A stretch of 64,000 bases of DNA from UBA1189 sp045594245 (GTDB taxonomy: Bacteria > Bacteroidota > Bacteroidia > Bacteroidales > Bacteroidaceae): the NCBI GenBank assembly GCA_045594245.1, contig JAZNYG010000079.1, positions 6,444 to 70,443 on the forward strand, given 5' to 3'. The notes under the pieces were generated by a model. The model did no database searches and was not told the origin of the DNA. It worked only from the letters and a program-made list of their open reading frames with translations. Below, one piece after another: positions 50,482-58,515 of the stretch. The position numbers were made by a program, and so were the translations under genes. The stretch's first letter is position 1. Every line of letters starts with the position of its first letter.

Positions 50482-51510
50482 ATGGAAAAAGCTTTGGATT
50501 TGGATTGGTCGAACCTCTCGTTCGGCTACATGAAAGCAGACTACAACGTACGCTGCTACTACCGCAACGGCGAGTGGGGCGAGGTGGAAGTGTCTGACAG
50601 CGAACATATCACCCTGCACATGGCAGCTACCTGCCTGCACTATGGACAAGAGGCCTTCGAGGGCTTGAAAGCCTTCCGCGGCAAGGATGGCAAAGTGCGC
50701 ATCTTCCGTCTCGAAGCCAACGCCGAGCGCCTGCAGAGCACTTGCGACGGCATCATGATGCCTCAGCTGCCTACCGAGAAGTTCCGCGAGATGGTAACCA
50801 AGGTGGTGAAGATGAACGAGCGCTTTGTGCCTCCCTACGAGAGCGGTGCATCGCTCTACATACGTCCGCTGCTCATCGGCACCGGAGCACAGGTGGGTGT
50901 ACACCCTGCCGACGAGTACCTCTTCATGGTGTTCGTAATGCCCGTAGGCCCCTACTTCAAGGGCGGCTTTGCAGCCAATCCCTACGTGGTGATACGCCAG
51001 TACGACCGCTCGGCACCGCTCGGCACAGGTATCTATAAGGTTGGTGGCAACTATGCCGCTTCGATGAAGGCTAACAAGCTGGCTCATGACCTGGGCTACT
51101 CGTGCGAGTTTTACCTCGACGCCAAGGAGAAGAAGTACATCGACGAGTGTGGTGCGGCCAACTTCTTCGGCATCAAGGACAATACCTACGTGACACCCAA
51201 GTCGACCTCCATACTGCCCTCAATCACCAACAAGAGCCTCATGCAGCTGGCCGAGGATATGGGCATGAAGGTAGAGCGCCGCCAGATTCCCATTGAGGAG
51301 CTCGACACCTTCGAGGAGGCTGGTGCATGTGGTACGGCTGCAGTGATATCGCCCATCGAGCGTATCGACGACTTGGAAATGAAGCGCAGTTACGTCATCG
51401 CCAAGGACGGCAAGCCCGGTCCCATCTGCCGCAAACTGTACGACACGCTGCGAGGCATACAGTATGGCGACATCGAAGACCGCTATGGCTGGGTGACGGT
51501 GTTGGAATGA
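50482..51510 (+). CDS. ilvE: Branched-chain amino acid aminotransferase
   Basis: 342 aa, the length of the class IV enzymes of this type. It interconverts branched-chain amino acids and 2-keto acids with PLP. Motifs: CLHYGQEAFEGLKAFR, GASLYIRPLLIGTGAQVGV, the PLP lysine in YKVGGNYAASMKANKLA, YIDECGAANFFGI and ILPSITNKSLMQLA. Single gene with its own promoter and a strong terminator. Confidence 0.96.
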   Translation: MEKALDLDWSNLSFGYMKADYNVRCYYRNGEWGEVEVSDSEHITLHMAATCLHYGQEAFEGLKAFRGKDGKVRIFRLEANAERLQSTCDGIMMPQLPTEKFREMVTKVVKMNERFVPPYESGASLYIRPLLIGTGAQVGVHPADEYLFMVFVMPVGPYFKGGFAANPYVVIRQYDRSAPLGTGIYKVGGNYAASMKANKLAHDLGYSCEFYLDAKEKKYIDECGAANFFGIKDNTYVTPKSTSILPSITNKSLMQLAEDMGMKVERRQIPIEELDTFEEAGACGTAAVISPIERIDDLEMKRSYVIAKDGKPGPICRKLYDTLRGIQYGDIEDRYGWVTVLE

Positions 51511-51522
51511 TATGATAAAAAA

Positions 51523-51550
51523 GAAAGAGGGAACTGCGGTTCCCTCTTTC
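51523..51550 (+). terminator. Terminator of ilvE
   Basis: GAAAGAGGGAAC-TGCG-GTTCCCTCTTTC, a perfect 12-bp stem, followed by TTTTTG. It lies 11 bp before the IS982-type element's target duplication. Confidence 0.92.
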
Positions 51551-51567
51551 TTTTTGTATTTACTTTA

Positions 51568-52593
51568 ACGTGAGTTCGACGAATTCAAAATAGAGTAAGC
51601 TGTGTATCCAATGTCCTCTGTACATTGATACACGGCTTTTTCGGAAACATACAATATGCAGCAATAGCTCCCAACATGTTCACGATAAAATTGTCAAAGC
51701 AACGATGCCTTGAGTGCTCCACTTGTGCAATATTCTTGAGTTCATCATTAATCGTTTCAATAATAGCCCTTTTACGTAGCAACAATTTGTCCGAAACACT
51801 CATCAATGCTCCTTTCATATTACTTTTCAGCTTGGTTATGAGCTGTATGCCATCTACGAAGAGTTTTTGAAAAAGTTCCTTGCCGACATATCCCTTGTCG
51901 CCAACGAGTTTGCCATATATAAATTCCATAAATGATTTGTACTCCAGTGGTTTCCGATCATCCACATCACCCGGTGTTATCATGAAGTTGAGTAATTCTC
52001 CTTTCTCATTACAGATCAGATGAAGTTTGAATCCAAAGAACCATCCCATCGAACATTTTCCCCTCTGTGCTATACCTTTAAATGTCTTGTGGATATGTAT
52101 CCTCTGATTGCGGCATACACGCAGAGGGGTACTGTCTACAAAACTGATACCTGTGCATCTGCCTAGCAGAACCTTTTTGATAAACAAGGCAAGAGGGATA
52201 GCAACATCTCTTTCCAGTTCAACAAAACGATTATATGAGACGACCTTTGGGAAAAGTCCGCGCAGATGTTTACATACCTTTTCAAGATAGAAGTGTTTAA
52301 GACACCGGTAACCGGAATCGTGAAACAATACCATGATAAGCATGATTTCTGCCTTTGACATGGTTGAATCACGATGGTAAGGGCGTTTGTTTTCACTTTT
52401 CAGCGTATATTTTGCTGTCATCTTATCAAAAAACTTGCAGAAATCATCTGCCATACAGAATAATTCTGTAACTTTGTCCTCGGTGAGCATAGCGATTATT
52501 ATTTGTAATTCTTTGTAATTGAGCACTATAAAGATACAATAATTTTCGCTAATCACCAAATTTACAGACAATTAAAAATCGTCGAACTCACGT
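51568..52593. mobile_element. IS982-family insertion sequence, intact
   Basis: A 1026-bp element with terminal inverted repeats ACGTGAGTTCGACGA (51568-51582) and its exact complement at 52579-52593. It is flanked by a 7-bp target duplication TACTTTA (51561-51567 and 52594-52600). One transposase gene fills it. Confidence 0.93.
51585..52490 (-). CDS. IS982 family transposase
   Basis: 301 aa from ATG 52490 (MLTEDKVTELFC); the frame extends 27 codons further, to the inverted repeat. DDE residues are visible: Asp in ISFVDSTPL, Asp in LVGDKGYVG and Glu in LRKRAIIETINDELK, in the spacing of IS982. The typical N-terminus with KVTELFCMADDFCKFFD and the central HIHKTFKGIAQRGKCSMGWFFGFKLHLICN agree. 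No frameshift or stop, so the element may be active. Confidence 0.95.
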   Translation of the reverse strand: MLTEDKVTELFCMADDFCKFFDKMTAKYTLKSENKRPYHRDSTMSKAEIMLIMVLFHDSGYRCLKHFYLEKVCKHLRGLFPKVVSYNRFVELERDVAIPLALFIKKVLLGRCTGISFVDSTPLRVCRNQRIHIHKTFKGIAQRGKCSMGWFFGFKLHLICNEKGELLNFMITPGDVDDRKPLEYKSFMEFIYGKLVGDKGYVGKELFQKLFVDGIQLITKLKSNMKGALMSVSDKLLLRKRAIIETINDELKNIAQVEHSRHRCFDNFIVNMLGAIAAYCMFPKKPCINVQRTLDTQLTLF

Positions 52594-53933
52594 TACTTTA
52601 CATACAATTCTATCGCTTGCTTTATCTCCTCCACGCATACGGGGCAGTAGAGGTCGATGCGGTGGAACCAGTTCATCATACAGTTGGGCCAGGGGCGGTA
52701 GATGTCTTTCTGCAGGTAGCCGCCACCTTCATAGATGCCCAGTGCCCACGGCTTCTTGGGATTGTAGTCGGGCGATTGCGGATTCTGCGGATTGAGCTCC
52801 CAACCACTATGGTCGGTGGCCTTGGCTCTGTCGGCTTCGGGCAAGAGTTGGCCCCAAAGTTTGGAGTCAAGGTCGGTAAGCGTGGTGATGTTACCCTCCC
52901 AAGGCTCCACATCGGGGAAGTAGAGGTCGCTCATCTCTGAGCCGCCCACATACTCATCGGCCAAGCCCACAAAGAGGTGTCCGAACTCGTGGCTATAGGT
53001 CTTACGGGTAGAGGCACCGGGGATGTTGGCCGCACTGATGCCGTAGAAGTTGTAGATGCCGCCACCACCATACTTCTGCGAGTTGGTGAGCACGTAGATA
53101 ATCTCATAAGGTACGTTAGCAGCGATATCGAGCACACGCTGGTAGTCCTCAAACATCTGATAGCGCTCAGAGTCGAAGGTGTAGTAGTGTGCATCGAGTG
53201 CGGTGCTGCGCCACAGGTGCTCGCCGGGAATGCTTATGCCCGACTCCTCGCTGGGAGCCCATACGGCACGGAAGTTAAACTTATCGGCATACTCCGTATA
53301 GGGATGGTAGCTGAGGATATCCTTGGCAAAGGCATTGGCGGCAGCCACGAACTTGTCCTTCTCGGCCTCGGTGTAGCCTTCGGGGATGATGACCACATCG
53401 ACACGCTGGGCGGGATTGCCCGTGTAGTGTATGTCCATGGTGCTGAGCGTGGGGCGCGAGCGGCGCACGAAATAGCTGTCGGCATCCACCTCGTAGCTCC
53501 ATTTCTTGTGCATCCTACCGGTTCTGTTTTCGCGAGTGTAAAACTCCACGATGACATCGTTCTTGGGATAGGGGAATACCACACCCTCGGGCATTGCCTT
53601 GGAGGTGATGCGTGCCTCGGGCGTGCACTGCCACTCGTTGAAAAGCGTATTGAAGCCACGTGAATAGATGGCCTTGCCTGAAGCCTTGTCCTTCACCTCG
53701 AAGCGGTGGTTGCCCACGTTACGGTCGTCCACGAGGTAGTGCTTGTTGCCAGCCCAGTAGGGCTCTTCGATGACCTCGTCGAGGAAGAAATGTTCACTCT
53801 TGGCATCGCCTGCATGGTAGTAGTCGAGGCGCATGGTCTTGGGGAGGAAGTAATCCTCAAACTTTACCTGCTCTTGGGCTGTGGCAGTCATGCCGATGGC
53901 AAGTGCTGCGCATAAGATGTAGCGTATCTGCAT
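52593..53933 (-). CDS. Exported M64 family metallopeptidase
   Basis: 446 aa with a signal peptide (MQIRYILCAALAIGMTATAQ). An N-terminal domain of about 150 residues precedes the peptidase M64 domain. The zinc motif HExxH is present as SHEFGHLFVGLADEY (about residue 315), with a further conserved Asp/Glu, and the family motifs VVIIPEGYTEAEKDKF and CPVCVEEI. Relatives in Bacteroides are secreted or surface proteases, one group described as cleaving IgA. The gene ends ELYVK at a stop codon now completed by the IS element (see findings). Confidence 0.93.
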   Translation of the reverse strand: MQIRYILCAALAIGMTATAQEQVKFEDYFLPKTMRLDYYHAGDAKSEHFFLDEVIEEPYWAGNKHYLVDDRNVGNHRFEVKDKASGKAIYSRGFNTLFNEWQCTPEARITSKAMPEGVVFPYPKNDVIVEFYTRENRTGRMHKKWSYEVDADSYFVRRSRPTLSTMDIHYTGNPAQRVDVVIIPEGYTEAEKDKFVAAANAFAKDILSYHPYTEYADKFNFRAVWAPSEESGISIPGEHLWRSTALDAHYYTFDSERYQMFEDYQRVLDIAANVPYEIIYVLTNSQKYGGGGIYNFYGISAANIPGASTRKTYSHEFGHLFVGLADEYVGGSEMSDLYFPDVEPWEGNITTLTDLDSKLWGQLLPEADRAKATDHSGWELNPQNPQSPDYNPKKPWALGIYEGGGYLQKDIYRPWPNCMMNWFHRIDLYCPVCVEEIKQAIELYVK

Positions 53934-54239
53934 ATCGGTTTACGTGTTTAATTAATATGATACAAAGATAGTAATAAACGAACAAAAAATATAACATCAG
54001 CTCTAATATTTCTCTCTGCGAGTGATAGTATCTTCGCTGTTACCACATAGATAGGGATAAAGGAGTAAATAAACAAACAGTCAAACATCATTTTGAACAC
54101 AAAATAACGAGACTGCAAAGCTTCATCCCTAAAACAGGAAATTAAATTTCACAATAAAGAGCATAATATGTGAAATATATTCGTTTTTTATCGTACATTT
54201 GCTTTTGGCAATAAACATAACACAAATTAACACAGAATC
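53934..54239. other. Divergent promoter region
   Basis: A 306-bp AT-rich region between the M64 and acetylxylan-esterase-like genes. A -7 box TACATTTG near 54191 serves the esterase gene. No gene or strong repeat was seen. Confidence 0.5.
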
Positions 54240-55538
54240 ATGAGAAGGACTTTATTGACATTAGCAATGCTAATCAGTAACATAGCACTGATAGCACAGA
54301 ACCAAATCCACCAAAGCGACGTACGCTTCGTGGCTGTTCCCGATCACGCCGACTGGAACTACCGCACGGGAGAGAATGCACGCATCGACCTGCAAGTGTT
54401 TGCCTATGGAGTACCTTATGATGGCGCAGAGGTGAGCTACGAGATTGGCCCCGAGCTGCTGCCAGCCGATACCAAAGGCACGCTAACTCTGAAGAACGGG
54501 CGCGCTACCCTATCGATGGGAACAATGAAGAAACCTGGATTCCGCGATTGCCGCTTCACGGTGAAGCATGGTGGAAAGCAATACAAGCATCACGTAAAGG
54601 TGGCTTTCTCGCCTGAGAAGATAGTGCCCACAGTGAAGATGCCTACCGACTTCGAGGAGTTCTGGACACGCACTAAGGAGGAGGCCGCCAAATGTCCGAT
54701 GACGGTACAGCGCACCTTCGTGCCCGAATACAGTAACGAAAAGGTCGATTGCTACCTTATTAAACTTCAGTGCTACCGCAAGGGACAATATGTATATGGC
54801 TACCTTACCCAACCAAAGGCCAAGGGCACCTATCCCGTGGTGTTCAACCCACCAGGTGCAGGCATCAAGCCCATGGACCCATTGAAGACGATGTACTTTG
54901 CCGAGAACGGTATCATCTGCTTTAATATGGAAATACATGGCATACGCCCCAACTTGGATGCCGCCACCTACAAGGAGATTAGCGCAGCCTTCTCAAGCAG
55001 CGATAATGGGTACCTCGTCAATGGCCTCGACAATCGGGAGAACTACTATATGCGCAAGGTGTATATGGCTTGCGTGCGTGCTCTGGACTATCTCACCTCA
55101 CTCCCCGAATGGGACGGCAAGAACCTTATCGCACAGGGCGGTAGCCAAGGAGGAGCCTTGGCCATCATCACGGCCGGCCTCGACAAGCGCATCACTCAAT
55201 GTGTGGCCAATCACCCTGCCTTGAGCGATATGGAAGGCTACCTGCACGACCAGTGCGGCGGCTACCCTCATCTGATAAAAAGCAATGAACAATTGACCAA
55301 GGAAAAGGTTAAGGTATTAGCCTACTACGATGTAGTGAACTTTGCCAAACAACTCACCGTGCCTACCTACCTCACGTGGGGCTACAATGACAACACCTGT
55401 CCGGCCACCACGAGCTATGCTGTATACAACAGTATCACGGCACCGAAGGAAGCGCTCATCACGCCCATCAACGAGCATTGGGTGTCAACAGAGACAAGGC
55501 ACAACCAGATGTATTGGATAAAAGATCATCTAAAATAA
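54240..55538 (+). CDS. Acetylxylan esterase (CE7/AXE1-like) family protein, exported
   Basis: 432 aa: signal peptide MRRTLLTLAMLISNIALIAQ, an N-terminal Ig-like beta domain (about 22-125), then an alpha/beta hydrolase of the AXE1 type. The nucleophile elbow is GGSQGG (NLIAQGGSQGGALAI), the acid is likely in LTWGYNDNTCP and the His in NEHWVST. Family members remove acetyl groups from xylan or sugars; exported versions with an added beta domain are frequent in Bacteroidales glycan loci. Monocistronic. Confidence 0.88.
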   Translation: MRRTLLTLAMLISNIALIAQNQIHQSDVRFVAVPDHADWNYRTGENARIDLQVFAYGVPYDGAEVSYEIGPELLPADTKGTLTLKNGRATLSMGTMKKPGFRDCRFTVKHGGKQYKHHVKVAFSPEKIVPTVKMPTDFEEFWTRTKEEAAKCPMTVQRTFVPEYSNEKVDCYLIKLQCYRKGQYVYGYLTQPKAKGTYPVVFNPPGAGIKPMDPLKTMYFAENGIICFNMEIHGIRPNLDAATYKEISAAFSSSDNGYLVNGLDNRENYYMRKVYMACVRALDYLTSLPEWDGKNLIAQGGSQGGALAIITAGLDKRITQCVANHPALSDMEGYLHDQCGGYPHLIKSNEQLTKEKVKVLAYYDVVNFAKQLTVPTYLTWGYNDNTCPATTSYAVYNSITAPKEALITPINEHWVSTETRHNQMYWIKDHLK

Positions 55539-55556
55539 AGTTTTTTTGAAAAAATA

Positions 55557-55572
55557 TCGCACAAACGTGCGA
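55557..55572. terminator. Short palindrome between the esterase gene and the Phe/Tyr leader promoter
   Basis: TCGCAC-AAAC-GTGCGA. It ends 18 bp before the -7 box, so it is placed either to terminate the esterase transcript or to act as an operator overlapping the -33 region. Confidence 0.5.
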
Positions 55573-55589
55573 GTTTATAAAAAAACGAT

Positions 55590-55597
55590 TAACTTTG
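55590..55597 (+). promoter_or_regulatory. -7 box of the aromatic operon
   Basis: TAACTTTG followed by CACTC. It predicts a transcript start near 55603, about 22 nt before the leader peptide. Confidence 0.72.
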
Positions 55598-55624
55598 CAC
55601 TCAACAAAGATGAATTTGTAAGCA

Positions 55625-55684
55625 ATGCACAACTTTGGCTTTACATATTACACCTATTTTTACTTTTACTTTAGCACGAAGTAG
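55625..55684 (+). CDS. Phe/Tyr leader peptide of the aromatic operon
   Basis: A 19-codon frame encoding MHNFGFTYYTYFYFYFSTK. Five Phe and five Tyr make up more than half of it, clustered in the middle. It precedes a terminator hairpin and an operon for aromatic amino acid synthesis. It is thus a stalling leader peptide sensing Phe and Tyr supply, comparable in plan to the E. coli pheA and pheS leaders but mixing both amino acids. Confidence 0.92.
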   Translation: MHNFGFTYYTYFYFYFSTK

Positions 55685-55780
55685 AGCGGGATAGGTTATG
55701 TAGCAACAAATAGTTATGTAAGATATATAATAAAAGATACACGCAAGTCCCGCTCAGCAATAGCGGGACTTACTTATTAA
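55641..55780 (+). promoter_or_regulatory. Phe/Tyr attenuator with terminator
   Basis: Terminator: AAGTCCCGCT (55745-55754), loop CAGCAAT, AGCGGGACTT (55762-55771), a perfect 10-bp stem followed by ACTTATTAAAT. Antiterminator: AGCGGGA (55685-55691), directly after the leader stop codon, is complementary to TCCCGCT (55748-55754) of the terminator. A further pairing ATAGGTTATGTA (55692-55703) with leader codons in TACATATTACACCTAT (55642-55657) would compete with it. Stalling at Phe/Tyr codons should favour the antiterminator. Pairings are seen; switching is inferred. Confidence 0.85.
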
Positions 55781-55795
55781 ATATATATAAGGAAT

Positions 55796-56986
55796 ATGAA
55801 CGAAGCAATCAAGACCTACGCGATACAGCCGGCACAGCGCCTCGAATCGGTGAGCGAGTACTACTTCTCACGCAAACTCAAGGAGGTAGCTGCCATGAAC
55901 GCTGCCGGCATGCAGGTGATAAGCTTAGGCGTAGGAAGCCCCGACATGCCACCCTCGGAAGAGACCGTGGAGACGCTCTGCACCGAGGCACACAACCCCG
56001 ACGGACACGGCTACCAGCCCTATGTGGGCATACCCGAACTGCGCGAGGCCTTTTCACGATTTTATAAGCGTTGGTACGGCGTGGAGCTCGACCCCAAGAG
56101 CGAGATACAGCCACTCATCGGCTCCAAGGAGGGTATACTGCACGTGACGTTGGCTTTCGTGAACCCTGGCGAACAGGTACTTGTGCCCAACCCTGGCTAC
56201 CCCACCTACACCTCGCTGAGCCGCTTGCTCGGCGCCGAGGTGGTGCACTACGACCTCAAGGAGGAGAATGGATGGATGCCCGACTTCGATGCACTGGAGC
56301 GTATGGACCTCAGCCGTGTGAAGCTCATGTGGACCAACTATCCCAATATGCCCACAGGAGCCAATGCCACGCCCGAGCTGTATGAGCGCTTGGTCGACTT
56401 TGCCCGCCGCAAGGGTATCGTCATCGTCAACGACAACCCCTACAGCTTCATCCTCAACGACAATCCACTGAGCATCCTCTCCGTAGAGGGAGCCAAGGAC
56501 TGCTGCATAGAGTTCAACTCCATGAGCAAGAGCCACAACATGCCCGGATGGCGCATCGGCATGATAGCTGCCAACCCCACCTTCATCAGCTGGATACTCA
56601 AGGTGAAGAGCAATATCGATAGCGGCATGTACCGCGCCATGCAGCTGGCCGCCGTGAAGGCACTCGATGCCGAGGCCGACTGGTACGAAGGCAACAACGC
56701 CAACTACAGCGCACGCCGCAACACAGCAGGAGCCATCATGGATGCCCTGGGCTGCACCTACGACGAGAATCAGGTGGGCATGTTCCTCTGGGGCCGTATC
56801 CCCGATCACTACACCGATGTGGAAGAGCTCACCGAGCATGTACTGCACGAAGCCCGCGTATTCATCGTGCCCGGATTCATCTTCGGCAGTAACGGTAGCC
56901 GCTACATACGCATCTCGCTGTGTGCCAAGAACGACAAATTGGAAGAAGCGCTGGAGAGAATTCTTCAATTGACAAGTGACAAGTGA
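55796..56986 (+). CDS. Aminotransferase class I/II, probably aromatic
   Basis: 396 aa, PLP fold type I. Motifs: GSPDMPPSEE, GYQPYVGIPELREAF, GSKEGILHVTLAFVNPGEQVLVPNPGYPTYTS, NYPNMPTGANA, the PLP lysine in FNSMSKSHNMPGWRIGM and the final SRYIRISLC with the substrate Arg. The Phe/Tyr attenuator upstream and the DAHP synthase/chorismate mutase downstream argue that it converts phenylpyruvate and hydroxyphenylpyruvate. Its last codons and stop (QLTSDK-stop) are made by a heptamer array. In many Bacteroidales this operon also carries prephenate dehydratase and dehydrogenase genes; neither is seen here. Confidence 0.9.
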   Translation: MNEAIKTYAIQPAQRLESVSEYYFSRKLKEVAAMNAAGMQVISLGVGSPDMPPSEETVETLCTEAHNPDGHGYQPYVGIPELREAFSRFYKRWYGVELDPKSEIQPLIGSKEGILHVTLAFVNPGEQVLVPNPGYPTYTSLSRLLGAEVVHYDLKEENGWMPDFDALERMDLSRVKLMWTNYPNMPTGANATPELYERLVDFARRKGIVIVNDNPYSFILNDNPLSILSVEGAKDCCIEFNSMSKSHNMPGWRIGMIAANPTFISWILKVKSNIDSGMYRAMQLAAVKALDAEADWYEGNNANYSARRNTAGAIMDALGCTYDENQVGMFLWGRIPDHYTDVEELTEHVLHEARVFIVPGFIFGSNGSRYIRISLCAKNDKLEEALERILQLTSDK

Positions 56987-57447
56987 CAATTGACAATGAA
57001 AAGTGATATGAAAAAAGAAAATATTGTCAAAGATAAGAGCTTGAGCTTTGCTATACGCATAGTCAACTTATATAAATATCTCGTTGCTGAAAAGCGAGAA
57101 ACCGTAATGAGTAAACAGTTGCTGAGGTGTGGCACAAGTATAGGTGCAAATATACGTGAGGCTGAACAAGCTCAGAGCCGTGCCGACTTCCTAAGCAAAC
57201 AGAATATTGCACTTAAGGAAGCCAACGAAACAGAGTACTGGCTAGAGCTTCTGATGCGAACTGGATTTATAACCCAAAATGAATACGAGAGCATCAATAA
57301 CGATTGTGTAGAACTTAATAAACTACTTATCAGTATCATAAAATCAACAAAACAACCAAACGAAAATCAATAATAAATATCAACACCCAATTGACGAGGC
57401 ATCGGCAAGCATAATTGTCATTTGTCAATTGTCAATTGTCAATTTTA
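56966..57447. mobile_element. Candidate IVS-like element: four-helix-bundle gene between inverted heptamer arrays
   Basis: Left array 56966-57000: CAATTGA, CAAGTGA, CAAGTGA, CAATTGA, CAATGAA. Right array 57413-57447: AATTGTC, ATTTGTC, AATTGTC, AATTGTC, AATTTTA. The reverse complement of the right array is a run of GACAATT-type units matching the left array (GACAAGT, GACAAGT, GACAATT). The arrays flank a single S23-like gene and sit exactly between two genes of an operon. Gene plus inverted arms is the plan of 23S rRNA intervening sequences. Confidence 0.7.
56996..57373 (+). CDS. Four-helix-bundle protein (S23 / 23S rRNA IVS-encoded family)
   Basis: 125 aa from the ATG at 56996 (ATG 57008 is an alternative). 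It matches the family pattern throughout: LSFAIRIVNLYKYLVAEK, then MSKQLLRCGTSIGANIREAEQAQSRADFLSKQNIALKEANETEYWLELLMRTGFI and a final helix LNKLLISIIKST. Members are encoded in 23S rRNA intervening sequences of spirochaetes and Coxiella, and as free-standing genes; the related bAvd acts in diversity-generating retroelements, but no reverse transcriptase is seen here. The gene's own start lies in the left array. AT-rich relative to its operon neighbours, so an insertion. Function unknown; RNA binding is likely from the relatives. Confidence 0.93.
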   Translation: MKSDMKKENIVKDKSLSFAIRIVNLYKYLVAEKRETVMSKQLLRCGTSIGANIREAEQAQSRADFLSKQNIALKEANETEYWLELLMRTGFITQNEYESINNDCVELNKLLISIIKSTKQPNENQ

Positions 57448-57453
57448 CACCAT

Positions 57454-58515
57454 ATGAACTTACAGCCAATCAAACTCGTAGGCGTTGAAGACAAACGTCC
57501 TCTCGTGATAGCAGGTCCGTGCAGTGCCGAGACCGAAGAACAAGTGATGAACACCGCCACCCAACTGGCCAAGAAGGGTGTCAAGATATTCCGCGCAGGC
57601 ATTTGGAAGCCACGCACCAAGCCCGGTGGCTTCGAGGGCATCGGCACCGAAGGACTCGGATGGCTGCAGCGCGTGAAGCGTGAGACAGGCATGTACGTGA
57701 CTACCGAGGTGGCCACTGCCAAGCATGTAGAAGAGGCCTTGAAGGCTGGCGTAGACATCTTGTGGATAGGCGCTCGCACCTCGGCCAACCCCTTTGCCAT
57801 GCAGGAGATTGCCGACTCACTGAAGGGAGTTGACGTGCCCGTATTTGTAAAGAATCCCGTGAACCCGGACCTCGAGCTGTGGATTGGCGGCATGGAGCGT
57901 CTCAACAATGCCGGTATCACACGCCTCGGTGCCATACACCGCGGATTCAGCACCTATGAGAAGAAGATCTACCGCAACCTGCCCCAGTGGCATATCCCCC
58001 TCGAGCTGCGCCGCCGCTACCCCGACCTGCCGCTCCTGTGCGACCCCAGCCATATCGGCGGTAAGCGCGAGCTCATCGCTCCGCTCTGCCAGCAGGCTAT
58101 GGACCTCAACTTCGACGGACTCATCATCGAGAGCCACTGCTGCCCCGACAAGGCATGGAGCGACGCTTCACAGCAGGTTACTCCCGACTCGCTCGAATAC
58201 ATCCTCGAGATGCTCGTCATCCGTGCCGAGACACACAGCACCGAAGACCTGGGACAGCTGCGCAAGCTCATCGACGAGTGCGACGACAGCATCATACAAG
58301 AGCTCGCCAAGCGCATGCGTGTAGCCCGCGAGATTGGTCAGTTCAAGAAGGAGCACGGTGTCACCGTATTCCAGAACACCCGCTACAACGAGATCCTCGA
58401 GCGTCGTGCCGCACAAGCCGTACAGTGCGATATGAGTGGCGACTTCATGAAGAAGGTCTTCGAAGCCATCCACGAGGAGTCCGTACGCCAGCAGATGGAG
58501 ATACTGAACAATTGA
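57454..58515 (+). CDS. Bifunctional DAHP synthase / chorismate mutase type II
   Basis: 353 aa from ATG 57454; the open frame extends 13 codons upstream through the heptamer array, but MNLQPIKLVG is the family start. The N-terminal aldolase (about 1-260) has VIAGPCSAETEEQ, FRAGIWKPRTKPGGFEGIG, WIGARTSANPFAMQEI, KNPVNPDLELW and CDPSHIGGKRELI. The C-terminal AroQ domain (about 265-353) has LGQLRKLIDECDDSIIQELAKRMRVAREIGQFKKEHGV and RYNEILERR. It catalyses the first shikimate step and the branch to prephenate; the mutase domain probably also serves feedback control. The stop codon lies in a heptamer array. Confidence 0.96.
   Translation: MNLQPIKLVGVEDKRPLVIAGPCSAETEEQVMNTATQLAKKGVKIFRAGIWKPRTKPGGFEGIGTEGLGWLQRVKRETGMYVTTEVATAKHVEEALKAGVDILWIGARTSANPFAMQEIADSLKGVDVPVFVKNPVNPDLELWIGGMERLNNAGITRLGAIHRGFSTYEKKIYRNLPQWHIPLELRRRYPDLPLLCDPSHIGGKRELIAPLCQQAMDLNFDGLIIESHCCPDKAWSDASQQVTPDSLEYILEMLVIRAETHSTEDLGQLRKLIDECDDSIIQELAKRMRVAREIGQFKKEHGVTVFQNTRYNEILERRAAQAVQCDMSGDFMKKVFEAIHEESVRQQMEILNN

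Noticed and set aside
56996..57373. Four-helix-bundle gene as the Avd of a diversity-generating retroelement
   Set aside because: No reverse transcriptase, template repeat or variable repeat is visible nearby.
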